Positions 43,142 to 51,682 of a DNA stretch of 64,000 nt are shown here, one piece after another. The translations under genes and the position numbers were made by a program. The notes beneath the pieces are model-generated. The model worked only from the letters and a program-made list of their open reading frames with translations. It had not been told where the DNA came from and did no database searches. The stretch covers positions 1-64,000 of the forward strand of contig JACPWY010000058.1 in assembly GCA_016196825.1 (NCBI GenBank), in the 5' to 3' direction. Every line of letters begins with the position of its first letter. Positions within the stretch are counted from its first letter, which is position 1. This stretch comes from Deltaproteobacteria bacterium (GTDB taxonomy: Bacteria > Bdellovibrionota > FAC87 > UBA2466).

Positions 43142-46096
43142 TCAGTGCAAGCTGTGTGCCGGAAGCTCCACTCTGTCGAACCAAAATCGGCGGAGAGTCC
43201 CCATGAGCTCGCGATAGCCCTCGAGGTCTCTCGGCTTTCTCACATAGCAGGCGGCCGAGGATTCGTAGGAGGATCGAATATCGTCCTCCCGCGCGCTGGA
43301 GCTCAGGATGATGACGGGAATCGACCTCAGCTCGGGATCGGTTTTGATCTCTTTGAGAACCGTCACCCCATCCAATTTGGGCAGGTTCAGATCGAGCAAA
43401 ATGAGATCTGGACGCGGTGCGTCTGCATAATTGGCGACCTGCTTTAAATAGCCAAGGGCCTCCTCACCGTCCTTCACCACATGGATTCGAAAGGGAAAGG
43501 AGTCCTTGCGAATGAGCGTCTCAATGATGTTGGAGTCGGCTGGGCTGTCTTCAACCACGAGGAGCTCGAAGGTCTTGGGTTTCTTTCGCGGCGGATCATC
43601 TCTCAAAGGTGCCGTCTCTCCCTTTTTGGAGACCAGAACGCCCCCATTGATCAAGGGCATCTGGTCAGGAATGGTGAACTGAAAGAGGGAACCCTGTCCA
43701 ACCTGAGAATCGACCCAAATGCGTCCGCCCCGCTTTTCTACAACCTTCTTGCAGGTGGCGAGTCCAATCCCGGCCCCTTCATACTTTTCCTGACTGTGAA
43801 GCCGGACAAACGAGGAAAAGATCTTTTGCTGCGCCGGGGTCGGAATGCCGATCCCATTGTCGCGCACAAATAGGATCCACTCGCTCTGGCCCCGACGGGC
43901 CCCGAGAGTCACCTCCGGCCCGTTGTCGCCGCGGTATTTCAGGGCATTGCCAATCAGGTTTTGAAAGACTTCGGCCATCTGAACTCTGTCCGCCACCACG
44001 GTCGGGAGATCCCCAACAGAGATCCGGGCCCCCGCCGCTTGAATGAGATCCCTCAGATCCTCGAGTACGTTTGTGACAACCTCCTGAAGATTGATGGCCT
44101 TGAGATCGTCGCTTTCGGTGACCCTGGCGCTCTTGAGAAGTCCGTCAATGAGCTGCTGCATGCGCACGCAGCTCTCGACCGAAAACTCGATGAGTTCGTC
44201 CGCCTCTTTGCCCAGCTGCCCCTGGCACTGACGCTGCAAGAGACGCATCGAATTGGCTACGGTGCGGACGGGCGATTTCAGATCATGTGAGGCCACGGCC
44301 GCAAAATGGTCCAGCTCGGAGTTGGCTTTGGCTAGAGCGTCGGCCTTTTGCCTCAACTCCTCCTCCACCTCTTTGCGCAGGGTGATGTCCTCCGCGATCC
44401 CCACCACGCGAAAGACCTCCCCCTTGGCGTTTTTGAGAGGAAACGCCCGATCCCAGATCCACTTGATCGAGCCGGTGAACGGCAGAATGCGAAATTCAAT
44501 CGAGGTCTGCTCACCCATTTGTTGCTTCTGCACGGTCTGCTCAAAGAGGTCGCGATCGAGAGGGTGGATGGTGTTTAAGAAATTGAGAGGGTCCTCGACA
44601 ACCGGCTGGCTCCCACGCCCCCAGATGCTCTCAAAGGCACGGCTCAAGGAGACGAACCGCCCCGACGGCATTTCTCGGACGTAAAAAAGCTCGCGGATGT
44701 TTTCGGAAAGCTGTTGAAACCGTTCGACCGACTCCTGAAGTCGGGCCTCCTGGAGATCCCTCTCCGTGAGGTCGCGCGTGACAGCCACGATGAACTCCTG
44801 GCCCCAGATCGTGAGGGGCTTGAGGCTAACATCCACTCGGCAACGGTCCCCGTTTTTTCGGGTCAGGCTGGTTTGGTAGGTGATCGATTCTCGATTTCTC
44901 AGGCGCCGTTCCAACAGTTCGATCGTCTTCAAATCAATCTGAGCACTGACGTCGGCCACGGTCAGATGCTCAGCCTCGCGCCGTGTGTAACCCAGTTCCC
45001 GGCGTGCCGATTCGTTGAGATAGACGATGCGGCCGTTGTGCGCGATGAGGTACTGCCCTTCGGCGGCATTGCGGCTAAGGACTCTGAAACCTTTGAGCTC
45101 GGAAAAGAGCGCTGAGAGAAGAAAAATCATCACGCCTCGCGTGATGAGGCGGAACTGGACAAGCGCAATCGTACCCGCCGTGATTTCGATAGGGCCCACG
45201 GCCGCGGCCGTCGCGATCACCACGAAAATCGACTGGACCAATAGCAGAGTTGGAATTGTGGCCGGTCCCAGGCGAAGAACCGCGAGAAACAGAATGGGCA
45301 GATTGAGGAGCGAAAGTTTCTCGGCCTCAAGTCCATCCCATCTCATGAGCACAGTGTCGGAGGTGAGGACAATGCCCAACAGAAAGACAGCCAGCTCCAC
45401 GTTCTCGCGTGAAAAAAGTTTGCGGCGGAAAAGGTTGTGAAGACTCAAGATCCAGGGAGCGAACAGAATCGCTCCGCCGAGATCACCCGTCCACCACGAG
45501 AGCCAAAGCGAGCCTGGACTTTGTCCATTGAGAAGGCCACCCCAATAAAGGCCGCCCACCCCCAGCGTCGCGCTCACCGAACAGCTGAGAGCTCCGAACA
45601 CCACGAAGAGCGCGACGTGCTTGGCCCGGTCGAGGTCCACGAAGTGGGGGGCATAGCGCTTCACAAGCCACGCGGCTGTGACGGCCTCAAGGGTGTTTCC
45701 CAGCGCAAAAAGGCCTGCGATCGGCCAAGGGATGGGGGTGACAAACGTGTTGGCCAGGAACGCGCCGAGCGCAACCCCCGGAAGAGCCCCCATGCCCCAC
45801 ATCAAGACCGCAGAGATGGCAATGCCGGTCGGCGGCCAAACGGGCGCCACGCTTTTGTGAGCCAAAGCGGTGAAGAAGCCCAGCTTAGCACCGAGGCAAT
45901 AGGCGCTCGCGACGGCGATAGTGATGAGAACGAAGCGCCCGCGGGGATGGTTCAACGTTTTAGAGCACGTTGCAAAACCAACCCCTACTCGGTCGGAAGA
46001 AATGGCCGGGCCCATCGTCCTCCGCGCTCGCCTCCTCGACATGCCCCAGAGGGCATGCCTCCGGGGGCTCACTTGTGCGTCCTCGGTCTCGACCAT
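43142..46096 (-). CDS. MASE1-PAS-PAS-histidine kinase-REC hybrid kinase
   Basis: Up to 984 residues. A MASE1 membrane sensor (about residues 55-335, eight segments, APVWPPTGIAISAVLMWG) precedes two PAS domains, HisKA (AASHDLKSPVRTVANSMRLL), HATPase (RDNGIGIPTPAQQKIFSSF, GAGIGLATCKKVVEKRGG) and a C-terminal Rcp1-like REC (LLVVEDSPADSN, ILLDLNLPKLDG). The first about 45 residues are encoded by a dispersed repeat (45962-46140), so the true start is uncertain. TTG at 45955 just after the repeat is one candidate. ATG at 46015 inside it, preceded by GGAGG, is another. The ligand is unknown; MASE1 often senses aromatic or lipid-like signals. Confidence 0.88.
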   Translation of the reverse strand: MVETEDAQVSPRRHALWGMSRRRARRTMGPAISSDRVGVGFATCSKTLNHPRGRFVLITIAVASAYCLGAKLGFFTALAHKSVAPVWPPTGIAISAVLMWGMGALPGVALGAFLANTFVTPIPWPIAGLFALGNTLEAVTAAWLVKRYAPHFVDLDRAKHVALFVVFGALSCSVSATLGVGGLYWGGLLNGQSPGSLWLSWWTGDLGGAILFAPWILSLHNLFRRKLFSRENVELAVFLLGIVLTSDTVLMRWDGLEAEKLSLLNLPILFLAVLRLGPATIPTLLLVQSIFVVIATAAAVGPIEITAGTIALVQFRLITRGVMIFLLSALFSELKGFRVLSRNAAEGQYLIAHNGRIVYLNESARRELGYTRREAEHLTVADVSAQIDLKTIELLERRLRNRESITYQTSLTRKNGDRCRVDVSLKPLTIWGQEFIVAVTRDLTERDLQEARLQESVERFQQLSENIRELFYVREMPSGRFVSLSRAFESIWGRGSQPVVEDPLNFLNTIHPLDRDLFEQTVQKQQMGEQTSIEFRILPFTGSIKWIWDRAFPLKNAKGEVFRVVGIAEDITLRKEVEEELRQKADALAKANSELDHFAAVASHDLKSPVRTVANSMRLLQRQCQGQLGKEADELIEFSVESCVRMQQLIDGLLKSARVTESDDLKAINLQEVVTNVLEDLRDLIQAAGARISVGDLPTVVADRVQMAEVFQNLIGNALKYRGDNGPEVTLGARRGQSEWILFVRDNGIGIPTPAQQKIFSSFVRLHSQEKYEGAGIGLATCKKVVEKRGGRIWVDSQVGQGSLFQFTIPDQMPLINGGVLVSKKGETAPLRDDPPRKKPKTFELLVVEDSPADSNIIETLIRKDSFPFRIHVVKDGEEALGYLKQVANYADAPRPDLILLDLNLPKLDGVTVLKEIKTDPELRSIPVIILSSSAREDDIRSSYESSAACYVRKPRDLEGYRELMGTLRRFWFDRVELPAHSLH

Positions 46097-46140
46097 TTCT
46101 TCTCTCCCTCGCTCACGGGGTTAGTTTTGCAACGTGCTCT
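45962..46140. repeat. Dispersed repeat family, copy 3 (complete, 24-bp terminal inverted repeats)
   Basis: Terminal arms 45962-45985 and 46117-46140 match as reverse complements at 23 of 24 positions (arm begins AGAGCACGTTGCAAAAC). A second stem, GAAGAAATGG (45996-46005) with CCATTTCTTC (46093-46102), lies inside. The core hairpin CATGCCC-CAGA-GGGCATG (46040-46057) differs from copy 2 by a G-C to A-T pair exchange that keeps pairing. The flanking arms are unrelated in sequence to copy 2. It lies between the MASE1 kinase and the response regulator gene. Confidence 0.85.
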
Positions 46141-46146
46141 TATCCA

Positions 46147-46593
46147 TCAGAGCGTGGTTGGCAGCTCCACGGTCCTCAGCCAGTACTGGCAGATCACATC
46201 GATCACCGCTCGAAATTGCGAAAGATCACTCGGTTTTTGAATGTAGGAATTGGCCTGAAACTCATACGCGGCATCCACATCTTGGTGGCTCGAAGAGGTG
46301 GTGAGCACCACCACGGGAATCCGCTTGAGATTCGGGGTGGTCTTGATCTCTTTGAGAACATCGCGCCCATCTTTGTTGGGCATGTTGAGATCGAGAATCA
46401 CGAGGTCCGGCGTCACCGCCGTTTCGAACTGGCCTCGTTTGAAAATAAACTCCGTCGCCTCCTCGCCATCGGCCGCAAAGAAAAGCTGACAAGGCGGCGT
46501 ACACTCGCGGAACAGGTGGGAAACCAGCTTTCGATCGCCCGGGCTGTCCTCGACGACAAGGATATTGAATGTTCTGTTTTCGACTTTCCTCAA
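46147..46593 (-). CDS. Rcp1-like stand-alone response regulator
   Basis: 148 residues, a single receiver domain: NILVVEDSPGDRKLV, phosphoacceptor Asp in LVILDLNMPNKDG, VVVLTTSSSHQDV and the Lys in SYIQKPSD. The length, extended beta4-alpha4 region and end YWLRTVELP are typical of the Rcp1 family that works with phytochrome-like kinases. The REC domain of the 43142 gene ends in a similar way (FWFDRVELP), so the two are close relatives. It is divergent from the ETR1-like kinase gene. Confidence 0.9.
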   Translation of the reverse strand: MRKVENRTFNILVVEDSPGDRKLVSHLFRECTPPCQLFFAADGEEATEFIFKRGQFETAVTPDLVILDLNMPNKDGRDVLKEIKTTPNLKRIPVVVLTTSSSHQDVDAAYEFQANSYIQKPSDLSQFRAVIDVICQYWLRTVELPTTL

Positions 46594-46711
46594 ACCTTCC
46601 CCTGGTAAACCCTTTGCTCAAACCGTACTCCCGTTCGTAGACCGATTCAACCCCGCGACTTGACGTTTGCCCGATGGAAAATATGAATTGGCTTTCAGAG
46701 GCTTAGAATTG

Positions 46712-48298
46712 GTGCAGTTTTTCCAAAAGCTCTTTTCCGCTGACTTCATGCCCCATGGCCACTGCTACTTTTGGCGGCCTGAGATCGTGTGGATGCATGT
46801 CATTTCGGATGTGGTGACGGGTGTTGCCTACTATTCCATTCCCTTGATGCTTGTGTACTTCATACGGAAGCGGCGTGATGTGCCATTTCACTGGTTATTT
46901 GGACTATTTGCAGCCTTCATCTTCTGGTGCGGAACCACCCATTTCATGGACGTTCTGACTCTGTGGGTCCCCGTGTATCGGTTGGACGGGCTGGTGCGGG
47001 TGGTGACCGCCGCGATTTCGGGGTTTGTGGCTGTGCTGCTCGTCAGAGTCATTCCCCAGGCACTCGCCTTTAAGGGACCGGAAACTCTCGCCCAGGTGAA
47101 TGAGGCCCTTTCGAACGAAATCGCCGAACACCGACGCATGGAGGAGACCCTTCGGGCGAGTGAGGAAAAGTTTCGCCTTCTCGTCACGGGCGTTCAAAAC
47201 TACGCCATCTATCTCCTCGATGTGAATGGCGTGGTGAGCAGTTGGAACGAAGGGGCGGAACGGATCAAAGGGTACAGCGCCACGGAAGTGATCGGCCGAC
47301 CGGTCTCTCTCTTCTATCAACCGTCGCCCGATCTGGAGGCGCGGTTGAGACGGGGATTCGACAGTGCCATCGTGCTGGGGCGCTATGAAGAGGAGGGTTT
47401 GCAAGTGCGCAAGGATGGCACCACCTTCCTGGCCCACGATCTCATCACGCCGCTTTATGACTCCCACCACAAATTGCAGGGCTTTTGCAAGATCGCTCGT
47501 GATATCACCGAGGAGAGGGCAAAGGATCTGGCCCTCAAGCGGGCCACCGACGATCTGGAGGATCGGGTGCGCGAGCGCACGGAGGATTTGGTCAGGGCGA
47601 ATGAGGCGCTCTTTCGATCAAACGCCGAGCTGCAACAGTTTGCTTACATCGCAAGCCACGATCTCCAGGAGCCGCTGCGCACGATCACTGTCTATCTCCA
47701 GCTGCTCGAGGACCAATGTCGCGAGAAGCTCGACGCCAGTGAAAAGGAGACAATTCGTTTCGCGGTCGAGGCGGCCTCCCGCATGAATCAGTTGATCGAC
47801 TCTCTTCTGACCTACTCGCGCTTCAACCGAAAAGTGGACGACGTGAAGCCTGTGGATTTGCGGTCCGTTTTGTCGGCAGCGGTCGGAAATCTGGAAGCCC
47901 CCATCAAGGAAACGGGAGCAGTGATTACCCATGGCGATCTGCCCACAATCACCGCGAGCGAGACCCAACTAGTTCAGCTCTTTCAGAATCTCTTAGGCAA
48001 CGCGCTCAAATTTCACGGAAACAAGAGGCCAGAGATCGATGTGACGGCCGAACAGCTCGACGAATCCGGCTGGCGATTTCGCGTCCATGACAATGGCATT
48101 GGAATCGCGTCGCAGTATCAGGACAAGATTTTTGTGCTCTTCAAACGCCTGCACAAACGGGACGAGTACCCCGGCACCGGTGTGGGCCTCGCCGTCTGCA
48201 AAAAAATCGTCGAATACTACGGCGGAAAAATCTGGGTCGAATCCGAGCTCGGCCAAGGCTCTTCTTTCTTCTTCACCCTCCGGCCCCTCACTCAATGA
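46712..48298 (+). CDS. Ethylene-receptor-like (ETR1-type) PAS histidine kinase
   Basis: GTG at 46712 (or TTG at 46709) was chosen because AGAGG lies 8-11 bases upstream; a TTG at 46667 would add 15 residues. About 528 residues. Three membrane helices (about residues 22-115) contain DVVTGVAYYSIPLMLVYF and FAAFIFWCGTTHFMDVLTLW. These correspond to the ethylene-binding domain of plant and cyanobacterial ETR1, including the Cys and His that hold Cu(I) (CG.TH). A PAS domain follows (NYAIYLLDVNGVVSSWNEGAERIKGY), then HisKA (IASHDLQEPLRTITVY) and HATPase (YPGTGVGLAVCKKIVEYYGG). A copper-dependent ethylene or other small-molecule sensor is predicted. Confidence 0.87.
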   Translation: MQFFQKLFSADFMPHGHCYFWRPEIVWMHVISDVVTGVAYYSIPLMLVYFIRKRRDVPFHWLFGLFAAFIFWCGTTHFMDVLTLWVPVYRLDGLVRVVTAAISGFVAVLLVRVIPQALAFKGPETLAQVNEALSNEIAEHRRMEETLRASEEKFRLLVTGVQNYAIYLLDVNGVVSSWNEGAERIKGYSATEVIGRPVSLFYQPSPDLEARLRRGFDSAIVLGRYEEEGLQVRKDGTTFLAHDLITPLYDSHHKLQGFCKIARDITEERAKDLALKRATDDLEDRVRERTEDLVRANEALFRSNAELQQFAYIASHDLQEPLRTITVYLQLLEDQCREKLDASEKETIRFAVEAASRMNQLIDSLLTYSRFNRKVDDVKPVDLRSVLSAAVGNLEAPIKETGAVITHGDLPTITASETQLVQLFQNLLGNALKFHGNKRPEIDVTAEQLDESGWRFRVHDNGIGIASQYQDKIFVLFKRLHKRDEYPGTGVGLAVCKKIVEYYGGKIWVESELGQGSSFFFTLRPLTQ

Positions 48299-48909
48299 CG
48301 GGATTCGGGGGGAACGAGGCGGTCGACCAGGAGCTTGAGGCGGTTCTTGGCCGACTGCAGGCTCTGCCTGAGTGTGTCGGCATTTCTTTCCAGAAGGCGC
48401 ATATTGAGCGAGCGGGCCTCCTCAACAAGGTTCGAGGTCTCATTCACCAAATGGTCTAAAGGATTGGTCGACTCGTTGATCTGGTCCACGATTGTGACCC
48501 TTTCATCCGGTGTCAGGGTTTCGACCGAAGTGATCTTTACCTCGCCAACAGTCTTATTGAGTCCTCGGACCGACTCTCCAATCGTCTTGAGCTTTTCCAT
48601 CAGGCGATCGGCGTCCCGCTTCCGCGCGATGAAAAGCTCCGTGTTGCGAGCCACGGTCGCCTCTCCTTGAGTGTTTCTTTTTTGGGCCTCGGCCAGCGTC
48701 GTAACCACTCCATTCATGGTGCTCTCGAGCCGCGTTCGGCAGTTGTTGATATCGGTCAGGATTGTGCCGGCCCGGGCCATCCCTTTATCAGAATTCAGAT
48801 CCAGGCGTTCCATTTCGGCCGCCAATTTTTCAAACTGTGTAAGCTCGCCATCCAGTGCAAGGGCCGATTCCGCGAACGGGGACAGGGATTGATTTCGTTT
48901 TTCCATCAT
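48292..48909 (-). CDS. Coiled-coil helical protein, unknown
   Basis: The ATG at 48909 (MMEKRNQSLS, GGAG upstream) was chosen; the frame continues to 48969, but that part runs into a dispersed repeat. About 205 residues, almost wholly helical and charged, with heptad-like stretches (LTQFEKLAAEMERLDL, ARKRDADRLMEKLKTIGESVRGLNKTVGEV, VNETSNLVEEARSLNMRLLERNADTLRQSLQ). It resembles the signalling part of chemoreceptor-like or phasin-like helical bundles but has no clear family. The last 7 bases overlap the end of the convergent ETR1-like kinase gene. Confidence 0.6.
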   Translation of the reverse strand: MMEKRNQSLSPFAESALALDGELTQFEKLAAEMERLDLNSDKGMARAGTILTDINNCRTRLESTMNGVVTTLAEAQKRNTQGEATVARNTELFIARKRDADRLMEKLKTIGESVRGLNKTVGEVKITSVETLTPDERVTIVDQINESTNPLDHLVNETSNLVEEARSLNMRLLERNADTLRQSLQSAKNRLKLLVDRLVPPESRH

Positions 48910-48941
48910 AATGTGGGCTTCTCCAATGTTTGGGTGAATTA

Positions 48942-49080
48942 ATCCCTCAGCTCGATTGAATTTGGCCACTGGGCGGGTGCTTTTGACCGACCACTTCGTC
49001 CTCCGCGTTCGGCTCCTCGACGTGCCCAGGGGGCACGCCTCCGGGGCCTCTCTTGTGCGTCCTCGCGGTCGGCCAATGGC
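48942..49080. repeat. Dispersed repeat family, copy 4 (right arm truncated)
   Basis: The left side matches copy 2 closely, including AATCCCTCAGCTCGATTG and GGCCACTGGGCGGGTGCT, then the core TTCGTCCTCCGCGTTCGGCT and the hairpin CGTGCCC-AGG-GGGCACG (49021-49037). The long right arm is missing; only TTGGCC (48962-48967)/GGCCAA (49071-49076) and a short GACCG/CGGTC pairing remain. The right part of the copy runs into the 3' end of the hemerythrin gene. Confidence 0.8.
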
Positions 49081-49510
49081 AGCGCCGAAAATAGTCGCGC
49101 TCTATCGCCGCCAACTCCTGCTCGGGAAGCAGCTCCACGATCTTTGGAAAGAGGCTCTCCTCCTCCTCCTGCGAGTAGTGCATGAACGCGTCCTTGAGCT
49201 CGTTGATCAACTTGTGCCAACGCTCGGTGCGAATGTCTTGAGTGCCCAGAAGCCAAAGAAACTCCTTCGTGAGCTCCTGTTCTCGGCGCACTGAAGCTAA
49301 CACTCGTTCGATCTCCAGTCCGCCCAACTGCGCGAGTCGTTCATAGAGCGCCCACCGTTCAGAATCGAAATGCTCCACGATCTTGTCCTTCAACTGTTTA
49401 AAGTGGGCATAGGCCACAATCTCCTCTTGCGCCGTCACGACGTCAGACATGAACTCTCGAATGAGATTATGTTCCTGTCGCATAGCCCAGAGAAAATGCG
49501 GCTCTTTCAT
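48947..49510 (-). CDS. Hemerythrin-like protein with a repeat-encoded tail
   Basis: The start at 49510 follows AGGAGGAG 4-5 bases upstream. 187 residues. A hemerythrin HHE-type four-helix bundle is indicated by RQEHNLIREFMSD, FKQLKDKIVEHFDSERWALYERL and WHKLINELKDAFMHYSQEEEESLFPKI, with His/Glu residues placed to bind a di-iron centre. Such proteins bind oxygen or sense redox state. The last about 40 residues (after RDYFRRCHWP) are encoded by dispersed repeat copy 4 and look like non-native Pro/Gly/Arg-rich sequence. It is divergent from the NtrC-type gene. Confidence 0.75.
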   Translation of the reverse strand: MKEPHFLWAMRQEHNLIREFMSDVVTAQEEIVAYAHFKQLKDKIVEHFDSERWALYERLAQLGGLEIERVLASVRREQELTKEFLWLLGTQDIRTERWHKLINELKDAFMHYSQEEEESLFPKIVELLPEQELAAIERDYFRRCHWPTARTHKRGPGGVPPGHVEEPNAEDEVVGQKHPPSGQIQSS

Positions 49511-49710
49511 AACTCCTCCTATAAGACATTTTCTCTGCAGGAAATGGGCCACCCACAAATTATGAATCTCAATCACGCTCATCTTGCGAATCGCAACATG
49601 GGTTGCCAAACGAAACGGAATTTGATCGCCTCCAAAAACTGGGTTTGACGCATTGATCATGCATTGACCGCATTGCCAAGCAACGTGTAGTTTTTGAGAC
49701 GTTTCATCAC

Positions 49711-51156
49711 ATGGGTTTGGGGTCTACATCTATGGAAAATTCTCCGAGCGGAATTCCGTTAACTCCTGCTGTCTTGGTCGTGGACGATCATCGGCCCACC
49801 GCTAGTCTGGTAACGAAAATCCTAGAATCCCACGGCTACCCAGCGGCGGCGGTGAATTCGTTGCAAGCGGCGAAGGACTATTTAACCAATCATCCGATCA
49901 AGGTCGTGCTCTGTGACATCAACCTCGGCGGTGAAAGCGGATTGGATCTTTTTACCGAAATGCCGCAAGGGCCTTCCGCGCCACTGATTGTGGCAATGAC
50001 CGGACAGATCACTCTCGAAACAGCAACCGCCGCGATTCGAAAGGGCGCTTTCGAGTATCTGACTAAGAGCGAAAGGCTCGAAGACTTCGAAAAGGACATC
50101 GTCTCGGTGATGGAGCGGGCTATGAAACGCTTCGGCGTCGATCGAATTGCAAAACCCATTCACCGGGACGAAAAGGACAAATCTCTTATCGGGCGATCCC
50201 ACAAAATGGTGGAGGTCTATCGGGCGATCGGAAAGGCCTCAATGGTGAAGAGCAACGTGCTCATCATCGGCGAGACCGGCACCGGCAAGGAGCTCATCGC
50301 ACGCGCCATCCACGAGACGAGCGCTTACGCTGACCGGCCCTTTGTGACCGTGAATTGCGGCGCTCTGACCGACACGCTTCTTGAATCGGAACTTTTCGGC
50401 CACGCGAGGGGCTCGTTCACGGGAGCCGTTTCCTCCAAACTGGGCCTTTTTGAGGTCGCATCCGGGGGAACTCTCTTTCTCGATGAGATCGGCGACATCA
50501 CCCCGGCCCTGCAGGTGAAATTGCTCCGCGCCATTCAAGAGGGCGAGATCAAGCCCGTGGGTTCGGTGGAAACTCGCAAGGTGGATGTTCGGGTGGTTGC
50601 CGCAACCCATCGCAATCTGGAACAGATGGTGAAGGAAAATCTCTTTCGGGAAGATCTCTACTATCGCCTGAAGGTATTCAGCATCTCGGTCCCCCCTCTG
50701 CGCGAGCGCCTGGAGGATCTCGAGGACCTCTTCAACCATTTCGTCTCCATCGCTTCGGCCAAGATGGACAAGCCGGTGAGCAGTTTTTCTCCAGACCTCA
50801 TCGATCTCTTGAGACGATATTCCTGGCCGGGCAACATTCGCGAATTGGAAAACGCGATTTCCCGGGTCGTTGCCTCCGCGCAATCACAGACGTTGTTCCC
50901 CGAAGACTTTGCCGAGATCATTCGTGAGCACGACGGCGAGGATCACAGTGGCGCGCCGGAGCTACCCGGCACTCTAGCACCTATGCTCCCGCAATCTTCG
51001 ACTCTCGCAGACATGGAGAGGGCGCAGATCATTTCCGTCCTATCCAAGGTGAACAATCGCCGCTCAGAGGCAGCGCGCCTCCTTGGCATTGACCGTGTGA
51101 CGCTCTACCGAAAGATCGCGAAGTACGGGATCGCGGCTGAAAAAACGCCCCACTAA
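49711..51156 (+). CDS. NtrC-family sigma-54-dependent response regulator
   Basis: 481 residues (ATG at 49711, or 49732 giving MENSPSG). REC domain: AVLVVDDHRPTASLV, phosphoacceptor Asp in VVLCDINLGG, Lys in YLTKSE. AAA+ domain: Walker A IIGETGTGKELIARAIHE, the sigma-54-contact loop ARGSFTGAVSSK, Walker B GGTLFLDEIGDI, and YSWPGNIRELENAISRVV. A Fis-type HTH ends the protein (NRRSEAARLLGIDRVTLYRKIAKYGI). It activates sigma-54 promoters and is the only DNA-binding output visible among the kinases of this island. Its cognate kinase is likely one of the neighbours. Confidence 0.93.
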   Translation: MGLGSTSMENSPSGIPLTPAVLVVDDHRPTASLVTKILESHGYPAAAVNSLQAAKDYLTNHPIKVVLCDINLGGESGLDLFTEMPQGPSAPLIVAMTGQITLETATAAIRKGAFEYLTKSERLEDFEKDIVSVMERAMKRFGVDRIAKPIHRDEKDKSLIGRSHKMVEVYRAIGKASMVKSNVLIIGETGTGKELIARAIHETSAYADRPFVTVNCGALTDTLLESELFGHARGSFTGAVSSKLGLFEVASGGTLFLDEIGDITPALQVKLLRAIQEGEIKPVGSVETRKVDVRVVAATHRNLEQMVKENLFREDLYYRLKVFSISVPPLRERLEDLEDLFNHFVSIASAKMDKPVSSFSPDLIDLLRRYSWPGNIRELENAISRVVASAQSQTLFPEDFAEIIREHDGEDHSGAPELPGTLAPMLPQSSTLADMERAQIISVLSKVNNRRSEAARLLGIDRVTLYRKIAKYGIAAEKTPH

Positions 51157-51171
51157 GAGCCTATCCCTAAA

Positions 51172-51240
51172 CTCCTTCTACTCGGCGCGGTCAAAATGAC
51201 TTGGCTCATCGTCCTCCGCAGTCGCCGTCCTCGCCAGCGG
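51172..51240. repeat. Dispersed repeat family, copy 5 (partial, diverged)
   Basis: Begins TTCTACTCGGCGCGGTCAAAA (51177 on), close to copy 1, then CATCGTCCTCCGCAGTCGCC and CCTCGCC. The hairpin and right arm are absent or too diverged to see. It lies directly after the NtrC-type gene, in a 242-base gap before the small gene at 51399. Confidence 0.55.
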
Positions 51241-51398
51241 GCCTTTCGCTCGCCGACAATTGGCTCTTTCTCGATGTGTCCCTGTTTAGTTGCAGCGCTC
51301 GTTGCATCCGGAAACGACCACTGTCCTTTCGAGCCACCCAGCACTGGCACATGAAATGCAGTTACTAAAGAGAAGATAAGGACAATTGGGGAGGTTTT

Positions 51399-51656
51399 AT
51401 GACGCTTCATTTATCTAGGGTGAACGAGTTTCTAGAAACGATCCGAAAATTCGCGCGGGCCTCTCCCGCGACACAGGGCCACAAGAACAAGCGGGAGGGA
51501 GTCGTGATCTCGCTTTTTCGGCACCGGGAGGTCGAGCTCAAGAAAGGCCCAGAAAAAGAGGCCGTGGTGTCGCATCCAGAATTTCTGGATGACACGGATT
51601 ATCTGGACGCCGACTTCGAGCACGCCTGGCGCCCCACCGAACCGTTGTTGAGGTAG
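51399..51656 (+). CDS. Small acidic C-terminus protein, unknown
   Basis: 85 residues, ATG at 51399 preceded by GGGGAGG at a normal distance. The N-terminal half is basic (VNEFLETIRKFARASPATQGHKNKREG) and the C-terminal half acidic (FLDDTDYLDADFEHAWRP). No membrane segment or known domain. It is followed 26 bases later by another small soluble gene, so the two probably form a two-gene unit. No homologue is recognised. Confidence 0.5.
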   Translation: MTLHLSRVNEFLETIRKFARASPATQGHKNKREGVVISLFRHREVELKKGPEKEAVVSHPEFLDDTDYLDADFEHAWRPTEPLLR

Positions 51657-51682
51657 TCGATGTTCTTTGAAAGGGAAGACAA

